DNA from: CAIUPE01 sp046091665
GTDB lineage: Bacteria > Pseudomonadota > Alphaproteobacteria > Rhizobiales > Beijerinckiaceae
Reading direction: 5' to 3'
Length of the DNA stretch: 64,000 bases
Assembly: GCA_046091665.1 (NCBI GenBank)
Contig: JBJTCD010000053.1
Coordinates: forward strand, 10,636 to 74,635
Below, in pieces: positions 32,899-42,342 of this stretch. Each line of letters starts with the position of its first letter. The first letter of the stretch is position 1. Both the position numbers and the translations under genes were made by a program. A model generated the notes under the pieces. That model saw only the letters and a program-made list of their open reading frames with translations, was not told the DNA's origin and searched no databases.

Positions 32899-33711
32899 TT
32901 AAAGCGTCGGCGGCTCCATTTGCCTAAGGCCATAATTTTCCAAAACAGATTCGAATACTGATGTGATGTGAAGTTCATTGGTAAAACACGCAATGTCAGG
33001 AAAGTCAGTATTTTGTCGTTCAAACCGGCGCTCACCCAAAAGCTGAATCACCCGACGGGCAATCGCAGGCGCGGGGTCGATCCAGGTTACTGGCCAAGGC
33101 GCCACACGCTCAAGGCGCTCGAGGAGCAAGGGGTAATGGGTGCATGCAAGCACGACCCGATCCGTCCGGCGGTCGTTCTTTTCGACAAAGGCGGGGGCGA
33201 TTTCAGCGCGGAGATCGGCGTCCGAGACGGGACGACCATGAAGCGCATCTTCCGCATAACCTGCAAGACGTGAAGCACTCACAAGAGTGACTTCGCAATC
33301 TCCAGCAAAATCGCGAATAAGCGCGCTTGTGTAATCGCGCTTCACGGTCCCTTTGGTGGCAAGCACCGAAATCAATCGGCTTTGAGAACTTTCCGCTGCG
33401 GGTTTGATTGCGGGCACAGTGCCGACAATCGGAATGGTAAAGCGTGCGCGAAGTGCGGGGAGCACAAGCGTAGAGGCCGTGTGGCAGGCAATCACGATGA
33501 GATCGGGTGTGAAGCGCGCGACTGCGCTATCAATCACGCTCACAACACGCGCGATCAAGTCTTCCTCTTCGCGATCGCCATAAGGAAAAAATGCGGTATC
33601 GCCAACATAGACGAAATGCGCGTCAGGCCGCGCGGCGCGAATGGGATCAAGCACGGTAAGGCCGCCGACACCTGAGTCAAAAATCAAAATCGTCGGCCGC
33701 GCTGCACTCAT
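32899..33711 (-). CDS. murI: Glutamate racemase
   Basis: A 270-residue MurI: ILIFDSGVGGLTVLDPI, YVGDTAFFPYGDR, the first catalytic Cys in VIACHTASTLVLPALR and the second in VVLACTHYPLLLERLE. It makes D-glutamate for peptidoglycan. It overlaps the upstream trmJ-like gene by 4 bases, and that gene in turn overlaps pdxA. Confidence 0.95.
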   Translation of the reverse strand: MSAARPTILIFDSGVGGLTVLDPIRAARPDAHFVYVGDTAFFPYGDREEEDLIARVVSVIDSAVARFTPDLIVIACHTASTLVLPALRARFTIPIVGTVPAIKPAAESSQSRLISVLATKGTVKRDYTSALIRDFAGDCEVTLVSASRLAGYAEDALHGRPVSDADLRAEIAPAFVEKNDRRTDRVVLACTHYPLLLERLERVAPWPVTWIDPAPAIARRVIQLLGERRFERQNTDFPDIACFTNELHITSVFESVLENYGLRQMEPPTL

Positions 33712-34511
33712 GGCTCTTCGGTCTCTTTCGCGGCCTTGAGCGCCGCTTCAACTTCGCGACGCGCTTTTTTCGAATAGGGTTTGCGCGGACCATCGACGAG
33801 CCGCACGATCACGCCGCGCAGGGTTCGCAGATCCTGTTCATCCATGCCGATACGCATGAAGATATTATGCAGATTCATGCTCATGCGCGGCTTTTTGCTT
33901 GCCGGACGATAAAATCCGCGCTCATCCAATTTTTCGTCGAGATATTCAAAGAAATTGAGAAGCGCTTCACGCGATGCGGGCGGCCATTTTGTTTTATGCG
34001 TGAAGGGCAAAGCTTTGCCTTCCTCTTGCGCGGAGCGCCACGCATAGCTCATCAGCAAAACCGCTTGCGAGAGATTTAAAGATGCAAATTCGGGATCAAC
34101 AGGAAATGTACAAATTGCATCGGCGAGCGCGATATCCTCGTTTTCAAGGCCTGTTCGCTCGCGGCCAAAAAGTATACCAACTTTATGATCTTGCTTGACG
34201 TGATCGGAGAGGCGGCGTGAGGCCTCGTCAGGCCCATGTACGGGTTTGCCTTGTCCGCGTTCACGGGCCGTTGTTGCGTAAAGATAGTGAAGATCGGCAA
34301 CGGCTTCGCGCACGCTGCTGAAAAGTGACGACTTCTCAATCACAAAACCAGCGCCAGCTGCAGCGGCTATTGTTTTCTGATTGAGCCAATTCTCGCGCGG
34401 ATTGACGAGGCGCATATTATGCAAACCGAAATTCGCCATGGCGCGCGCGGTCATTCCGATATTCTCGCCAAGCTGCGGTTCGACAAGAATGATGATCGGC
34501 GTGTCACTCAT
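33708..34511 (-). CDS. trmJ: SPOUT-family RNA methyltransferase (TrmJ type)
   Basis: The 267-residue protein shows the group 1 TrmH/TrmJ signature: IILVEPQLGENIGMTARAMANFGLHNMRLVNPR, VGILFGRERTGLENEDIALADA and FPVDPEFASLNLSQAVLLMSYA (knot and SAM site). TrmJ 2'-O-methylates position 32 of tRNAs; the exact target here is inferred from the family. It lies in the middle of the pdxA-trmJ-murI operon. Confidence 0.88.
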   Translation of the reverse strand: MSDTPIIILVEPQLGENIGMTARAMANFGLHNMRLVNPRENWLNQKTIAAAAGAGFVIEKSSLFSSVREAVADLHYLYATTARERGQGKPVHGPDEASRRLSDHVKQDHKVGILFGRERTGLENEDIALADAICTFPVDPEFASLNLSQAVLLMSYAWRSAQEEGKALPFTHKTKWPPASREALLNFFEYLDEKLDERGFYRPASKKPRMSMNLHNIFMRIGMDEQDLRTLRGVIVRLVDGPRKPYSKKARREVEAALKAAKETEEP

Positions 34512-35503
34512 GGCGTTGAGGCTTTCACCATGCGCAAAGCTTGCGTAAACGCATAACGCAACGAGGAATGATCGGCGATTCCTTGACCCGCAATATCAAA
34601 TGCGGTGCCGTGATCAACGCTTGTGCGGATGAAGGGGAGGCCAACCGTGACATTCACACCTTGTTCGATGCCAAGGTATTTTACGGGGATCAGTCCTTGA
34701 TCATGATATTGCGCAACAACAATATCAAACTCGCCTTTACGCGCGCGCATGAATATCGTGTCACCCGCATAAGGACCAGAGGCATCTAGCCCTTCTGCGT
34801 GCGCTTCAGTGATCGCGGGTATGATGTGGTCAATCTCTTCATGACCAAACATGCCATGTTCACCCGCATGCGGATTTAAACCTGAAACCGCAATGCGTGG
34901 CTTTGTTATACCATAAGACGCGCAAGCCCTTGCAGCGAGACGGATGGTTTTAAGGACGCGCGCTTTGGTTATAAGCGGCGCCACATCTTTCAACGCAACG
35001 TGAATGGTAACGAGTATGACACGAAGCTCGTCATTTGCGAGCATCATCGCAAAATCATTCGTTCCTGTCTTGTCAGCAAGAATTTCCGTATGTCCTGGAT
35101 AGGCGATCCCGGCTTGCTTCATCGACTCTTTTGCAAGCGGCGCTGTGACAATGCCGGCAATCTCTTTGGCTTTGGCAAGATCAATCGCTTTGACGACATA
35201 ATCATAGGCCGCTTGCCCGGCACGCGCGTCAATCGCAGCCGCTTGCATTGATGGCGGTAAATCGCTCGCCGCCATGACATCCATTGTCCCGCGCGTGAGC
35301 GTGCATTCATGCGCGTGATGGATGCTGCGCACATTCAAAGGCACGCCAAGCGCTTTGATCTCGCGTGTGAGCACATCAATATCGCCAATCACAAAAGCGG
35401 GATGACTTACGCCCTCGGCAAAGAGTTTCACGCAGAGTTCGGGGCCGATCCCGTTTGGATCGCCCATCGTGATGGCCAGAGGGAGCGTATGAGCCGTGTT
35501 CAT
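34508..35503 (-). CDS. pdxA: 4-hydroxythreonine-4-phosphate dehydrogenase
   Basis: With the ATG at 35503 the protein has 331 residues: LPLAITMGDPNGIGPELCVKL, ITAPLAKESMKQAGIAYPGHTEILAD (metal His), SGLNPHAGEHGMFGHEE and AQYHDQGLIPVKYL. It acts in de novo pyridoxal phosphate synthesis. The in-frame ATG at 35539 adds 12 unlikely residues. It is the first gene of an operon with trmJ and murI. Confidence 0.95.
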   Translation of the reverse strand: MNTAHTLPLAITMGDPNGIGPELCVKLFAEGVSHPAFVIGDIDVLTREIKALGVPLNVRSIHHAHECTLTRGTMDVMAASDLPPSMQAAAIDARAGQAAYDYVVKAIDLAKAKEIAGIVTAPLAKESMKQAGIAYPGHTEILADKTGTNDFAMMLANDELRVILVTIHVALKDVAPLITKARVLKTIRLAARACASYGITKPRIAVSGLNPHAGEHGMFGHEEIDHIIPAITEAHAEGLDASGPYAGDTIFMRARKGEFDIVVAQYHDQGLIPVKYLGIEQGVNVTVGLPFIRTSVDHGTAFDIAGQGIADHSSLRYAFTQALRMVKASTP

Positions 35504-35549
35504 AAACCGATCCCTAGCGAATGCTTGGCATTCGGGCAATCCTTAGGCG

Positions 35550-36473
35550 TCAGGCCAACTGTCTTTGGCGCTCGGCTTTGGCATTGAGCCAGAGCGCGAT
35601 GATGACGAGGGCCGCGCTTACAATGATGCGCGCATCAATCTCTTCGCCATAAATCATCGCACCCATGATCACCGTGCTGACGGTGGCCAGATTGACAGCT
35701 TGAACGGTCGAAACAGGTCCAAAATGCCGGACCAAATTGAAAAAGGCGATGCGTTCCACCACCCACAACACGCTCACCGCTGCGAGGAGATAGAGACCAT
35801 TCGTCGTGAGATCAGCCGACTCGCGGCCTTGGCTCACGAGCAAAAGCGGTAAAAAGGCGAGGCCGGCGGCGAGGCTTTCGGCAATCCCCACGGCGCTGGT
35901 CTCACGATCTTTCGGCCAAAATTTTGCAGCAAAAAGATGATAAAGCGCATAGAAAAAAGGAAGACCAAAAGCGGCGGCGAGCCAAGGATCAATCACAATA
36001 CCATGATCGATCATTTCAGCATCGATGATCAAAAGGGCGGCTCCCAAAAATCCAGCGATAATAGCGAGAATGCGCAAGCGGTTCGGTTTTTCCATGCCGA
36101 CCATCAAAGCCAGAAGATAGCCGAAGAGCGGTGTCGTTGAAGTTACAATCGAGAAGGTTGAAACCGGAACATGTCCGACAACCATCAAGCTCAGACCGAA
36201 AGGAAGATTGAGCATGATGGCGCAGCCAAGACCAAAGAGCCACAAGCGCGCATCCCATAAATGCACAGGGCCGAGGGCACGCCAGATTGCGAAGAGAACA
36301 ACGCCAACGGCGAGGCTTGAATAGGTGATCGTTTGCAACGGAGTGACGCCCACTTGCGCGAGAGCCTTTGTCATTACGGGTGACAAACCCCAGAAGAGTC
36401 CGAGACCCAAAAGATTTGGGATCAATCCAACGCGTGATGCGGACGGACCATGTGCCGTCGGGGTCTTAGCCAT
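35550..36473 (-). CDS. EamA-family (DMT) transporter
   Basis: A 307-residue protein with about ten hydrophobic segments in two EamA repeats; GLGLFWGLSPVMTKALAQVGVTPLQTI opens the first. It belongs to the drug/metabolite transporter superfamily. The substrate is unknown. It is separated by 6 bases from the terC-like gene upstream and by 46 from pdxA downstream. Confidence 0.88.
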   Translation of the reverse strand: MAKTPTAHGPSASRVGLIPNLLGLGLFWGLSPVMTKALAQVGVTPLQTITYSSLAVGVVLFAIWRALGPVHLWDARLWLFGLGCAIMLNLPFGLSLMVVGHVPVSTFSIVTSTTPLFGYLLALMVGMEKPNRLRILAIIAGFLGAALLIIDAEMIDHGIVIDPWLAAAFGLPFFYALYHLFAAKFWPKDRETSAVGIAESLAAGLAFLPLLLVSQGRESADLTTNGLYLLAAVSVLWVVERIAFFNLVRHFGPVSTVQAVNLATVSTVIMGAMIYGEEIDARIIVSAALVIIALWLNAKAERQRQLA

Positions 36474-36479
36474 GAAGGC

Positions 36480-37217
36480 TTAACCACGCTTCTTTTTAGC
36501 AGACCGACGAGAAAGCATATTCAAACCTTCGACGCCCGCTGAAAAGGCCATAGCGGTATAGATATAGCCTTTCGGCACATGAGCACCAAAGCCTTCAGCC
36601 ATCAAGGTCATGCCGATCATCAACAAGAAACCGAGCGCCAACATCACAATCGTTGGATTATGTTTGATGAAATTCGATAAAGGATCGGCTGCGAACATCA
36701 TTGCCAATACGGCGGCAATCACTGCGATGATCATGATCGGCAAATGTTCTGTCATTCCGACGGCGGTGATGATGTTGTCGATTGAAAAGACGAGATCAAG
36801 CAACAGAATTTGAACGATTGCCGCTGCAAAACCACGTTTGGTTGGTGCTGAGAACAGATCTGATTCTTCTTTTGGATTGAGCGAGTGATGAATTTCACGC
36901 GTCGCTTTCCAGACCAGAAACAAACCACCGGAAATCAAAATCAAATCACGCCCAGAGAAACTCTTTCCCATGATCGAGAACAGAGGTTCGACAAGATGAA
37001 TGATGAAGGTCAATGCGCCCAACAGAACAATGCGCAGGCCCAAGGCGGCGAGGAGGCCGATCCGGCGCGCAATCTTTTGCTGCTCGGGTGGAAGCTTATT
37101 CGAGAGGATTGAAATGAAGATCAGATTGTCGATGCCGAGCACGACTTCCATGGTCACCAAAGCGGCAAGGGCCACCCATGCATGGGGATCAATAAGAAGT
37201 GAATAAAGATAATCCAT
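36480..37217 (-). CDS. TerC-family integral membrane protein
   Basis: The 245-residue protein has MEVVLGIDNLIFISILSNKLPPEQQ and LLLDLVFSIDNIITAVGMTEHLPIMI, the two TerC repeats with membrane-embedded Asp residues (GIDN, SIDN). TerC-like proteins are linked to manganese export and metal homeostasis. It lies upstream of the DMT transporter gene on the same strand. Confidence 0.92.
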   Translation of the reverse strand: MDYLYSLLIDPHAWVALAALVTMEVVLGIDNLIFISILSNKLPPEQQKIARRIGLLAALGLRIVLLGALTFIIHLVEPLFSIMGKSFSGRDLILISGGLFLVWKATREIHHSLNPKEESDLFSAPTKRGFAAAIVQILLLDLVFSIDNIITAVGMTEHLPIMIIAVIAAVLAMMFAADPLSNFIKHNPTIVMLALGFLLMIGMTLMAEGFGAHVPKGYIYTAMAFSAGVEGLNMLSRRSAKKKRG

Positions 37218-37289
37218 TGTACTCGGCTTTCGGAACGCGACCGTCTGGTTCAGTCAAGAGAATCGGAAATGTCAGACCTTGTTTATCGA

Positions 37290-37583
37290 CTAAACGTCGA
37301 AAACGCGAACGCGGCGTCTTGTGTTACGCTCGACAACGACGGCGGGCTTTGAACCGCCACGGGCAATGGTTGCCACACGTTCTGTCATTTTGCGTTGGGC
37401 GACAGCGCGCATCACTTCGCGCTTCACGTCCTCAACAGGCATGCCCATCAACGCCGCAGCAATTTCGGCTTGGGCGGACGGATCATCGCTAATATCGCGC
37501 GCGGCCTCAATCGCCTCCTTAATATCGGGAGGCGCTTGTTTGACTTTTCGATAGCCGTGCTTGGTTTTCCAGACGGCACTCAT
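37290..37583 (-). CDS. Small conserved-looking protein, function unknown (97 residues)
   Basis: The product starts SAVWKTKHGYRKVKQAPPDIKEAIEAARDISDD and has SAQAEIAAALMGMPVEDVKREVMRAVAQRK, a helical segment that resembles small DNA- or protein-binding helices, and a basic end RNTRRRVRVFDV. I cannot name a family with certainty. A promoter with a perfect palindrome lies upstream (37670-37688), so it probably has its own regulated transcript. Confidence 0.7.
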   Translation of the reverse strand: MSAVWKTKHGYRKVKQAPPDIKEAIEAARDISDDPSAQAEIAAALMGMPVEDVKREVMRAVAQRKMTERVATIARGGSKPAVVVERNTRRRVRVFDV

Positions 37584-37669
37584 CGCCGCGACCTTTCAGA
37601 GAGAGACTTATTCTACCGGAAACAGCCATGATTATCGCCGATTCCGTGAGAAAAGAAACATAACAGATT

Positions 37670-37688
37670 TATGTTGCGGTGCAACATA
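37670..37688 (-). promoter_or_regulatory. Perfect palindrome over the promoter of the 97-residue gene
   Basis: TATGTTGC-GGT-GCAACATA has perfect 8-base arms. On the minus strand TTGCAC inside it and TATGTT 16 bases later form a weak promoter for the gene starting at 37583. The core TTGCNNNGCAA resembles sites bound by TetR- or PhaR-type repressors, but no regulator can be named. Confidence 0.5.
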
Positions 37689-37731
37689 TACAAAATAGCG
37701 ACAATTTTACGGCGATTGACCCTGTTTTGGA

Positions 37732-38865
37732 TCAATCGAGGCGTTTACCAGCGCTAAAAACGCTCAAAAGCCGATGATCAGGCCCAAGATGTACGAAATC
37801 AGCCGGATATCCCGGGCGCATCGCGCCGATTTGACCCTCAAGACCAATGAGGCGGGCAGGGGTTCTTGTCGCCATCTGCAGCACTTGGGCGAGCGGGAGA
37901 CCCAGCGAGAGCATATAATGGACCGCATCGAGCATCGTGATGTCGGCCCCTGCAAGCGTATCATCTTCAAGTGTCAGTTTCTTATTTTGCCGCCGCACAA
38001 CACGGCCTTGAAGTGTGAACTGATCTGGGCCCCCAGCAGCTGAAGGCATTGCATCGGAAATCAGCGCAATCCCGTCCGGGCCTTTAGCGGCGAGCGCGGC
38101 GAGAATGGCGGTGGAAGCCACATGATGGCCATCAGCAATCAATCCGCAAATAACACGTGGATCGGCAAGAGTGGCGCCGACGAGACCAGGCGCACGCCCT
38201 TCACATTGGCTCATCGCATTGAAGAGATGCGTGATCGCGCGCGCACCGGCATCGATTGCTGCTTTTGCTTCGAGATCGGTCGCGTTTGAATGACCAAGGC
38301 TTACATGGATCCCTGCGCGTGTGAGGGCACCGATCTGATCCGGCGTCACTTTATTCGGGGCAACGGTCAGAAGAAGAACGCCTGAGCGCGCTTTCGCTAA
38401 ATGATCAATGTCCGCCTGTGTCAGTGCGCGAATATAATTTGCGGGATGCGCGCCTTTTTTCGTAACATCGATGAAGGGTCCTTCGACATGGATACCAACA
38501 ATGTCGCGTTGTGTTTCGCGCGCGATCCGTGTGGCGCGCAATGCATCGTCGATGATCTTTGGATGATCGGTGATCACCGTTGGCAAAAGGGCGGTTGTTC
38601 CAAAACGACGATGCGCATCAGCAATTGCAGCGATGCCTTCAGGCGTCGGATCTTCATTGAAGAGTGTACCGCCGCCACCATTGACCTGAATATCGATGAA
38701 GCCCGGAGATAAGGTTCCACCCGCTAAATCGATCATTTCGCCGTCATGCGGTCTTTCGCTGAACGGTATAAGCGCATTGATGAAGCCGTCTTCAACCACA
38801 AGCGCGTGATCTTTGATGATGCGTTCGCCGTCAAAAAAATCAGCGCCATAAAAAATCTGTTTCAT
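37732..38865 (-). CDS. nagA: N-acetylglucosamine-6-phosphate deacetylase
   Basis: The 377-residue amidohydrolase has DLAGGTLSPGFIDIQVNGGGGTLFNEDPT, GIHVEGPFIDVTKKGAHP (metal Glu), VSLGHSNATDLEAKAAIDAGARAITHLFNAMSQCEGRAPGLVG and the catalytic Asp in ALISDAMPSAA. It deacetylates GlcNAc-6-phosphate. It overlaps the upstream kinase gene by 4 bases (ATGA), and that gene overlaps the Anbu gene the same way. Confidence 0.95.
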   Translation of the reverse strand: MKQIFYGADFFDGERIIKDHALVVEDGFINALIPFSERPHDGEMIDLAGGTLSPGFIDIQVNGGGGTLFNEDPTPEGIAAIADAHRRFGTTALLPTVITDHPKIIDDALRATRIARETQRDIVGIHVEGPFIDVTKKGAHPANYIRALTQADIDHLAKARSGVLLLTVAPNKVTPDQIGALTRAGIHVSLGHSNATDLEAKAAIDAGARAITHLFNAMSQCEGRAPGLVGATLADPRVICGLIADGHHVASTAILAALAAKGPDGIALISDAMPSAAGGPDQFTLQGRVVRRQNKKLTLEDDTLAGADITMLDAVHYMLSLGLPLAQVLQMATRTPARLIGLEGQIGAMRPGYPADFVHLGPDHRLLSVFSAGKRLD

Positions 38866-39740
38866 GCAAGGGATCCTCCCGCAAGAAGAATGGCCCCGTC
38901 AACCGGATCATATAGCGGATCAGAGAAAGGATCATCGCCTTCAAGCGCAATCCACGGGCGCATCACTGTGGATAGTCCTCCGGTAAGCGCCACGCGTTCC
39001 GCTCCTTGTTTTTGCAGCGCGTGAGCCAAATCGAGAAGTGCGCGTGCCGCTTGTTTCACAATGGGCAAACCTACCTCATCGCCTTTCAATGCGAATTCAA
39101 AAACAAGCGGGGCAAGCGCGCCGTAATCGCCACCTTTCGCATCAATCGAAAACCGCGTGATGACCGCAGGATCCTGACCAAATTTTTTCAAAAGACATTT
39201 TGTGAGCGGTGTTTCGAGCCTCAAATCATCTGCGGCGAGAAGCGTTTGCCGTAGGGCTTCGCTGCCAATGCGTGCGGCGGACCCTTCGTCGCCCAAACGA
39301 AAACCGCGCCCGCCAATGTGATAGATTTTTGTCTCGTAGCGGTAGAGACCTGCAGACCCTGTGCCCGCAATCACAATCGCACCATCCTTGCCGGCATGGG
39401 CACCGAGGCAAGAGATCATCGCGTCACTATCCACATGAACCGCTTTGAATTCCGAAAATGCATTTGCCACGCGCACGGGATCATCAAGCGTGATGATGCC
39501 AGCCAGACCAAGACCAAGCGCAATATCATTTTTTGAAATATTATTTGGATTGAGCTTTGCCAGGGCGTGATCAAGCGTTTTCTTTATTTCAGCGATCGCT
39601 GTATCAAAATCGGAATAGATATTTGCCGGCCCGCCATCGGCATCAGAACAGATTTTTCCGTGATGATCGCGGATGCGCACGCGGCATTTTGTGCCGCCGC
39701 CATCAACGCCAATGAAATATGCTGTAATTTTATTACTCAT
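38862..39740 (-). CDS. BadF/BcrA-type ATPase, probable N-acetylglucosamine kinase
   Basis: A 292-residue ASKHA-fold protein: YFIGVDGGGTKCRVRIRD (phosphate 1), VIAGTGSAGLYRYETKIYHIGGRGFRLGDEGSAARIGSEALRQ (phosphate 2 region) and RVALTGGLSTVMRPWI (adenosine motif). The DEGSG-like segment fits GlcNAc/glucosamine kinases of the BadF group. Next to nagA it would make GlcNAc-6-phosphate, the NagA substrate. It is coupled by ATGA overlaps to the genes on both sides. Confidence 0.88.
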   Translation of the reverse strand: MSNKITAYFIGVDGGGTKCRVRIRDHHGKICSDADGGPANIYSDFDTAIAEIKKTLDHALAKLNPNNISKNDIALGLGLAGIITLDDPVRVANAFSEFKAVHVDSDAMISCLGAHAGKDGAIVIAGTGSAGLYRYETKIYHIGGRGFRLGDEGSAARIGSEALRQTLLAADDLRLETPLTKCLLKKFGQDPAVITRFSIDAKGGDYGALAPLVFEFALKGDEVGLPIVKQAARALLDLAHALQKQGAERVALTGGLSTVMRPWIALEGDDPFSDPLYDPVDGAILLAGGSLA

Positions 39741-40525
39741 TTTGCGGAAAGATCGCGCGGTGTGATCGTGTCTGTCGCTTCCGTTGAGGACGGTTCACGA
39801 TAATTATCGATATTTTTAAACGCTTCCCGCAAAGCGCCCGACCAGCCTTTCGATAATTTTTCGAAATAGGGGTCATTTTGAGAGATGCGGCGCTGATAGG
39901 AAATTTCAAGTGAGTCACGTTCATACATCAGAAGATCGATCGGCATGCCGACCGAAAGATTGGAACGCAAAGTTGAATCGAACGAGATCAATATGACTTT
40001 CGCGCCTTCGCCCATGGTCATTTCAGGCCGCGCCACGCGGTCGAGAATGGGCTTGCCATATTTATGCTCACCAATCTGGAAAAAGGGCGTGTCTTTTGTT
40101 GCTTCGATAAAATTGCCCTCAGAATAAATTTGAAACATGCGCGGCGGCTCACCGTGAATTTGCCCGCCCAAAATAAAAGAACAGGCGAAGGTGCCATTAT
40201 TGGCTTCGAGCGCTGGTCCATCGACGCGCCGCACGTCGCGCACCGCTTCGCCAATCAGGCGTGCGGCCTGAAACAGAGTGGTGACATTGACAAGCGAAGC
40301 GCCGTCTTTTTCTTCCGCCGCGTCGATCTGCTCATTGAGATTGGAGATTACCGCTTGCGTGACCGCGAGATTGCCGGCCGACAACAGAACCAAAACGCGA
40401 TCGCCCTTTTTCTCCCAGACATGCATTTTGCGGAAGACGGCGATGTTGTCGAAACCCGCATTGGTGCGTGTGTCTGAGGCGAAGACAATGCCATCATCAA
40501 GGCGCAAGCCAACGCAATAGGTCAT
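39737..40525 (-). CDS. Anbu-type proteasome-related peptidase
   Basis: The 262-residue protein begins MTYCVGLRLDDGIVFASDTRTNAG. After Met removal the Thr becomes the N-terminal nucleophile, with Asp18 (SDTRT) and Lys33 (FRKMHVW) in the precursor numbering as the other proteasome-type residues. VLLSAGNLAVTQAVISNL and CSFILGGQIHGEPPRMFQIY continue the Ntn fold. Anbu is the ancestral-type bacterial relative of HslV and proteasome beta subunits; no partner ATPase is known. It follows transglutaminase-like, alpha-E and ATP-grasp genes, its usual set, and precedes a sugar kinase gene with a 4-base overlap. Confidence 0.93.
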   Translation of the reverse strand: MTYCVGLRLDDGIVFASDTRTNAGFDNIAVFRKMHVWEKKGDRVLVLLSAGNLAVTQAVISNLNEQIDAAEEKDGASLVNVTTLFQAARLIGEAVRDVRRVDGPALEANNGTFACSFILGGQIHGEPPRMFQIYSEGNFIEATKDTPFFQIGEHKYGKPILDRVARPEMTMGEGAKVILISFDSTLRSNLSVGMPIDLLMYERDSLEISYQRRISQNDPYFEKLSKGWSGALREAFKNIDNYREPSSTEATDTITPRDLSAK

Positions 40526-40570
40526 AACGGTCTCCTTCGGGTCGCGGCAGCGAAACTTAACGGAGAGCTT

Positions 40571-41374
40571 TTACTGGTCTCCTGCGCGCACGACAACCTC
40601 TACGGAAAGATCTTCGCTTCCCGCGCCGCGCATTGTGCCTCGAACCGGTGCCGCGGAGGGCGCGTCAAAGCCAATGGCGAGCCGTGCATAATGATCGGTC
40701 GGGCACACGCCATTGGCAGCATCAAAGCCGATCCAGCCAAGATCCTCTGTATAGGCTTCAGCCCATGCGTGATGCGCAACGGCGGATGTTTCCCCGTCAA
40801 TCAACAAATAGCCGGTGACATAACGCGCGGGGATCGAGAGAACGCGCGCTGCCGCTATGAAAATATGAGCGTGATCCTGACAAACACCGCGTTTGGCGCG
40901 AAAGGCTTCCGCTGCCGTTGTGAGCGCATGTGTTGCATCCGTATCATAAGTCACCGTCTCATGGATCGATGAGAGAAGCGCGTGAAGAGTATCAAGACGC
41001 GTTGCACGGCGGCATTGCGAAGCGAAAGAGGTGATAGCAGGCGTCTCAATCGTTTTTGCTGTGGGGCGAAGAAAAATTGCAGGCGGCACGGATTCATTGA
41101 GTGAACCGATAACACCGGCACTATCGAAGGTTTCAATAACGCCTGAGGCTCCAATCTCGAGCCCATCAGCTTCTCCCGGGGGCGTGACGAGATGAACGAC
41201 ATTTCCGAAAGCGTCTTGATACTCTGCCGCGCGTTCAATGCCGGGGCATGAGATGGTCCATGAGCGAATGGTTTGGCTTTCTCCTGTTGGGGGCGTCAGG
41301 CGCAAAGCCTGGATCGCGTGATTGAAAGGCCGATCATAGCGATAGGAGGTACGGTGATGGATCGAGATCAACAT
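40571..41374 (-). CDS. Transglutaminase-like cysteine peptidase (Anbu operon)
   Basis: A 267-residue protein with an N-terminal beta domain (ISIHHRTSYRYDRPFNHAIQALRLTPP) and a transglutaminase core. The triad is visible: Cys in RAKRGVCQDHAHIFIAAAR, His in VAHHAWAEAYTEDLGWIGFDAANG and Asp in the same segment. In this operon type it may cut or form peptide or isopeptide bonds. It lies 45 bases upstream of the Anbu gene. Confidence 0.93.
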   Translation of the reverse strand: MLISIHHRTSYRYDRPFNHAIQALRLTPPTGESQTIRSWTISCPGIERAAEYQDAFGNVVHLVTPPGEADGLEIGASGVIETFDSAGVIGSLNESVPPAIFLRPTAKTIETPAITSFASQCRRATRLDTLHALLSSIHETVTYDTDATHALTTAAEAFRAKRGVCQDHAHIFIAAARVLSIPARYVTGYLLIDGETSAVAHHAWAEAYTEDLGWIGFDAANGVCPTDHYARLAIGFDAPSAAPVRGTMRGAGSEDLSVEVVVRAGDQ

Positions 41375-41395
41375 GTCGGTATCAGTCTCTCTCGC

Positions 41396-42340
41396 TCATA
41401 GGAAATGGAAGTCATGCGCAATGCGGCTTGAGAGATCATTATTGCGCTTGATAAAATTCGAGAGGAATTCGTGAAGGCCGGATTGAAAAATTTCATCCAT
41501 TGACGCGTTTTTGAGATCGCTTAAAATCGCTGAGGCGTCATGGCGGCTTTGCGGCGATTGGCCAAGAATTTCCGAAAGCCCTTCGAGTGACCGTTCGATC
41601 CACCCATAACAAAAGCGGAAGGAGCGGGGCATTTCCTGACGCAAAATTAGAAACTCGGCGATGTTCCACGGCCGATAACGATCTTTGTAAACATGGCGGT
41701 AGGAGCGATGCGCTGAAACCGAGCGCAATATCGTTTCCCATTGAAACGCATCTAGATCACCGCCGACTGATTCATTCGTTGGCAGAAGCACATAATATTT
41801 TACATCCAAAATGCGCGCCGTGTTATCTGCGCGTTCAATGAAAGCGCCCAGTTGGCCGAAGTGAAAGCCCTCGTCGCGCAACAAAGTGCCGAGCATTGAA
41901 CCGCGAAAAAGTGCCGAGCGTTGGCGCACCCAATCAAGAAATTCCGGCAATTTGCCAGAGCTGAGATCGCTCGCTTTCACGGCGGTGAAATCAATATAGG
42001 TTGAATTCAACGCTTCCCACATTTCGCGAGTAAGCGCGGTGCGCACGGCGCGGGCGTTGTTACGCGCGGTTTCAAGACAAGAGCGCACGGAAGAGGGGTT
42101 ATCACGATCAAAGAGCAAAAAATGCTGCACTTTTTCAGGCGTGATCGCAGAATGGCGTTCGAGATAGGTGTTTAACCCCGCCGCCGCAATCAAAGTCGAT
42201 TGCCAATCTTCGCGATGGCCTGAACCAATATCGGGTGTGAGTGCGATGCGATAGCCGACTTCCGTCAATCGCGCGATGTTTTCGGCGCGCTCAATATAGC
42301 GTGACATCCAAAAGAGGCTGGCGGCGGTGCGTCCGAGCAT
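41396..42340 (-). CDS. Alpha-E domain protein (Anbu operon)
   Basis: Starting at the ATG 42340 the protein has 314 residues: LGRTAASLFWMSRYIERAENIARLTEVGYRIAL, RGSMLGTLLRDEGFHFGQLGAFIERADNTARILDVKYYVLLP and YRPWNIAEFLILRQEMPRSFRFCYGWI, the repeated alpha-helical ER motifs that give the domain its name. Its biochemical role is unknown. It starts 2 bases after the stop of the ATP-grasp gene. Confidence 0.92.
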   Translation of the reverse strand: MLGRTAASLFWMSRYIERAENIARLTEVGYRIALTPDIGSGHREDWQSTLIAAAGLNTYLERHSAITPEKVQHFLLFDRDNPSSVRSCLETARNNARAVRTALTREMWEALNSTYIDFTAVKASDLSSGKLPEFLDWVRQRSALFRGSMLGTLLRDEGFHFGQLGAFIERADNTARILDVKYYVLLPTNESVGGDLDAFQWETILRSVSAHRSYRHVYKDRYRPWNIAEFLILRQEMPRSFRFCYGWIERSLEGLSEILGQSPQSRHDASAILSDLKNASMDEIFQSGLHEFLSNFIKRNNDLSSRIAHDFHFL

Positions 42341-42342
42341 CG

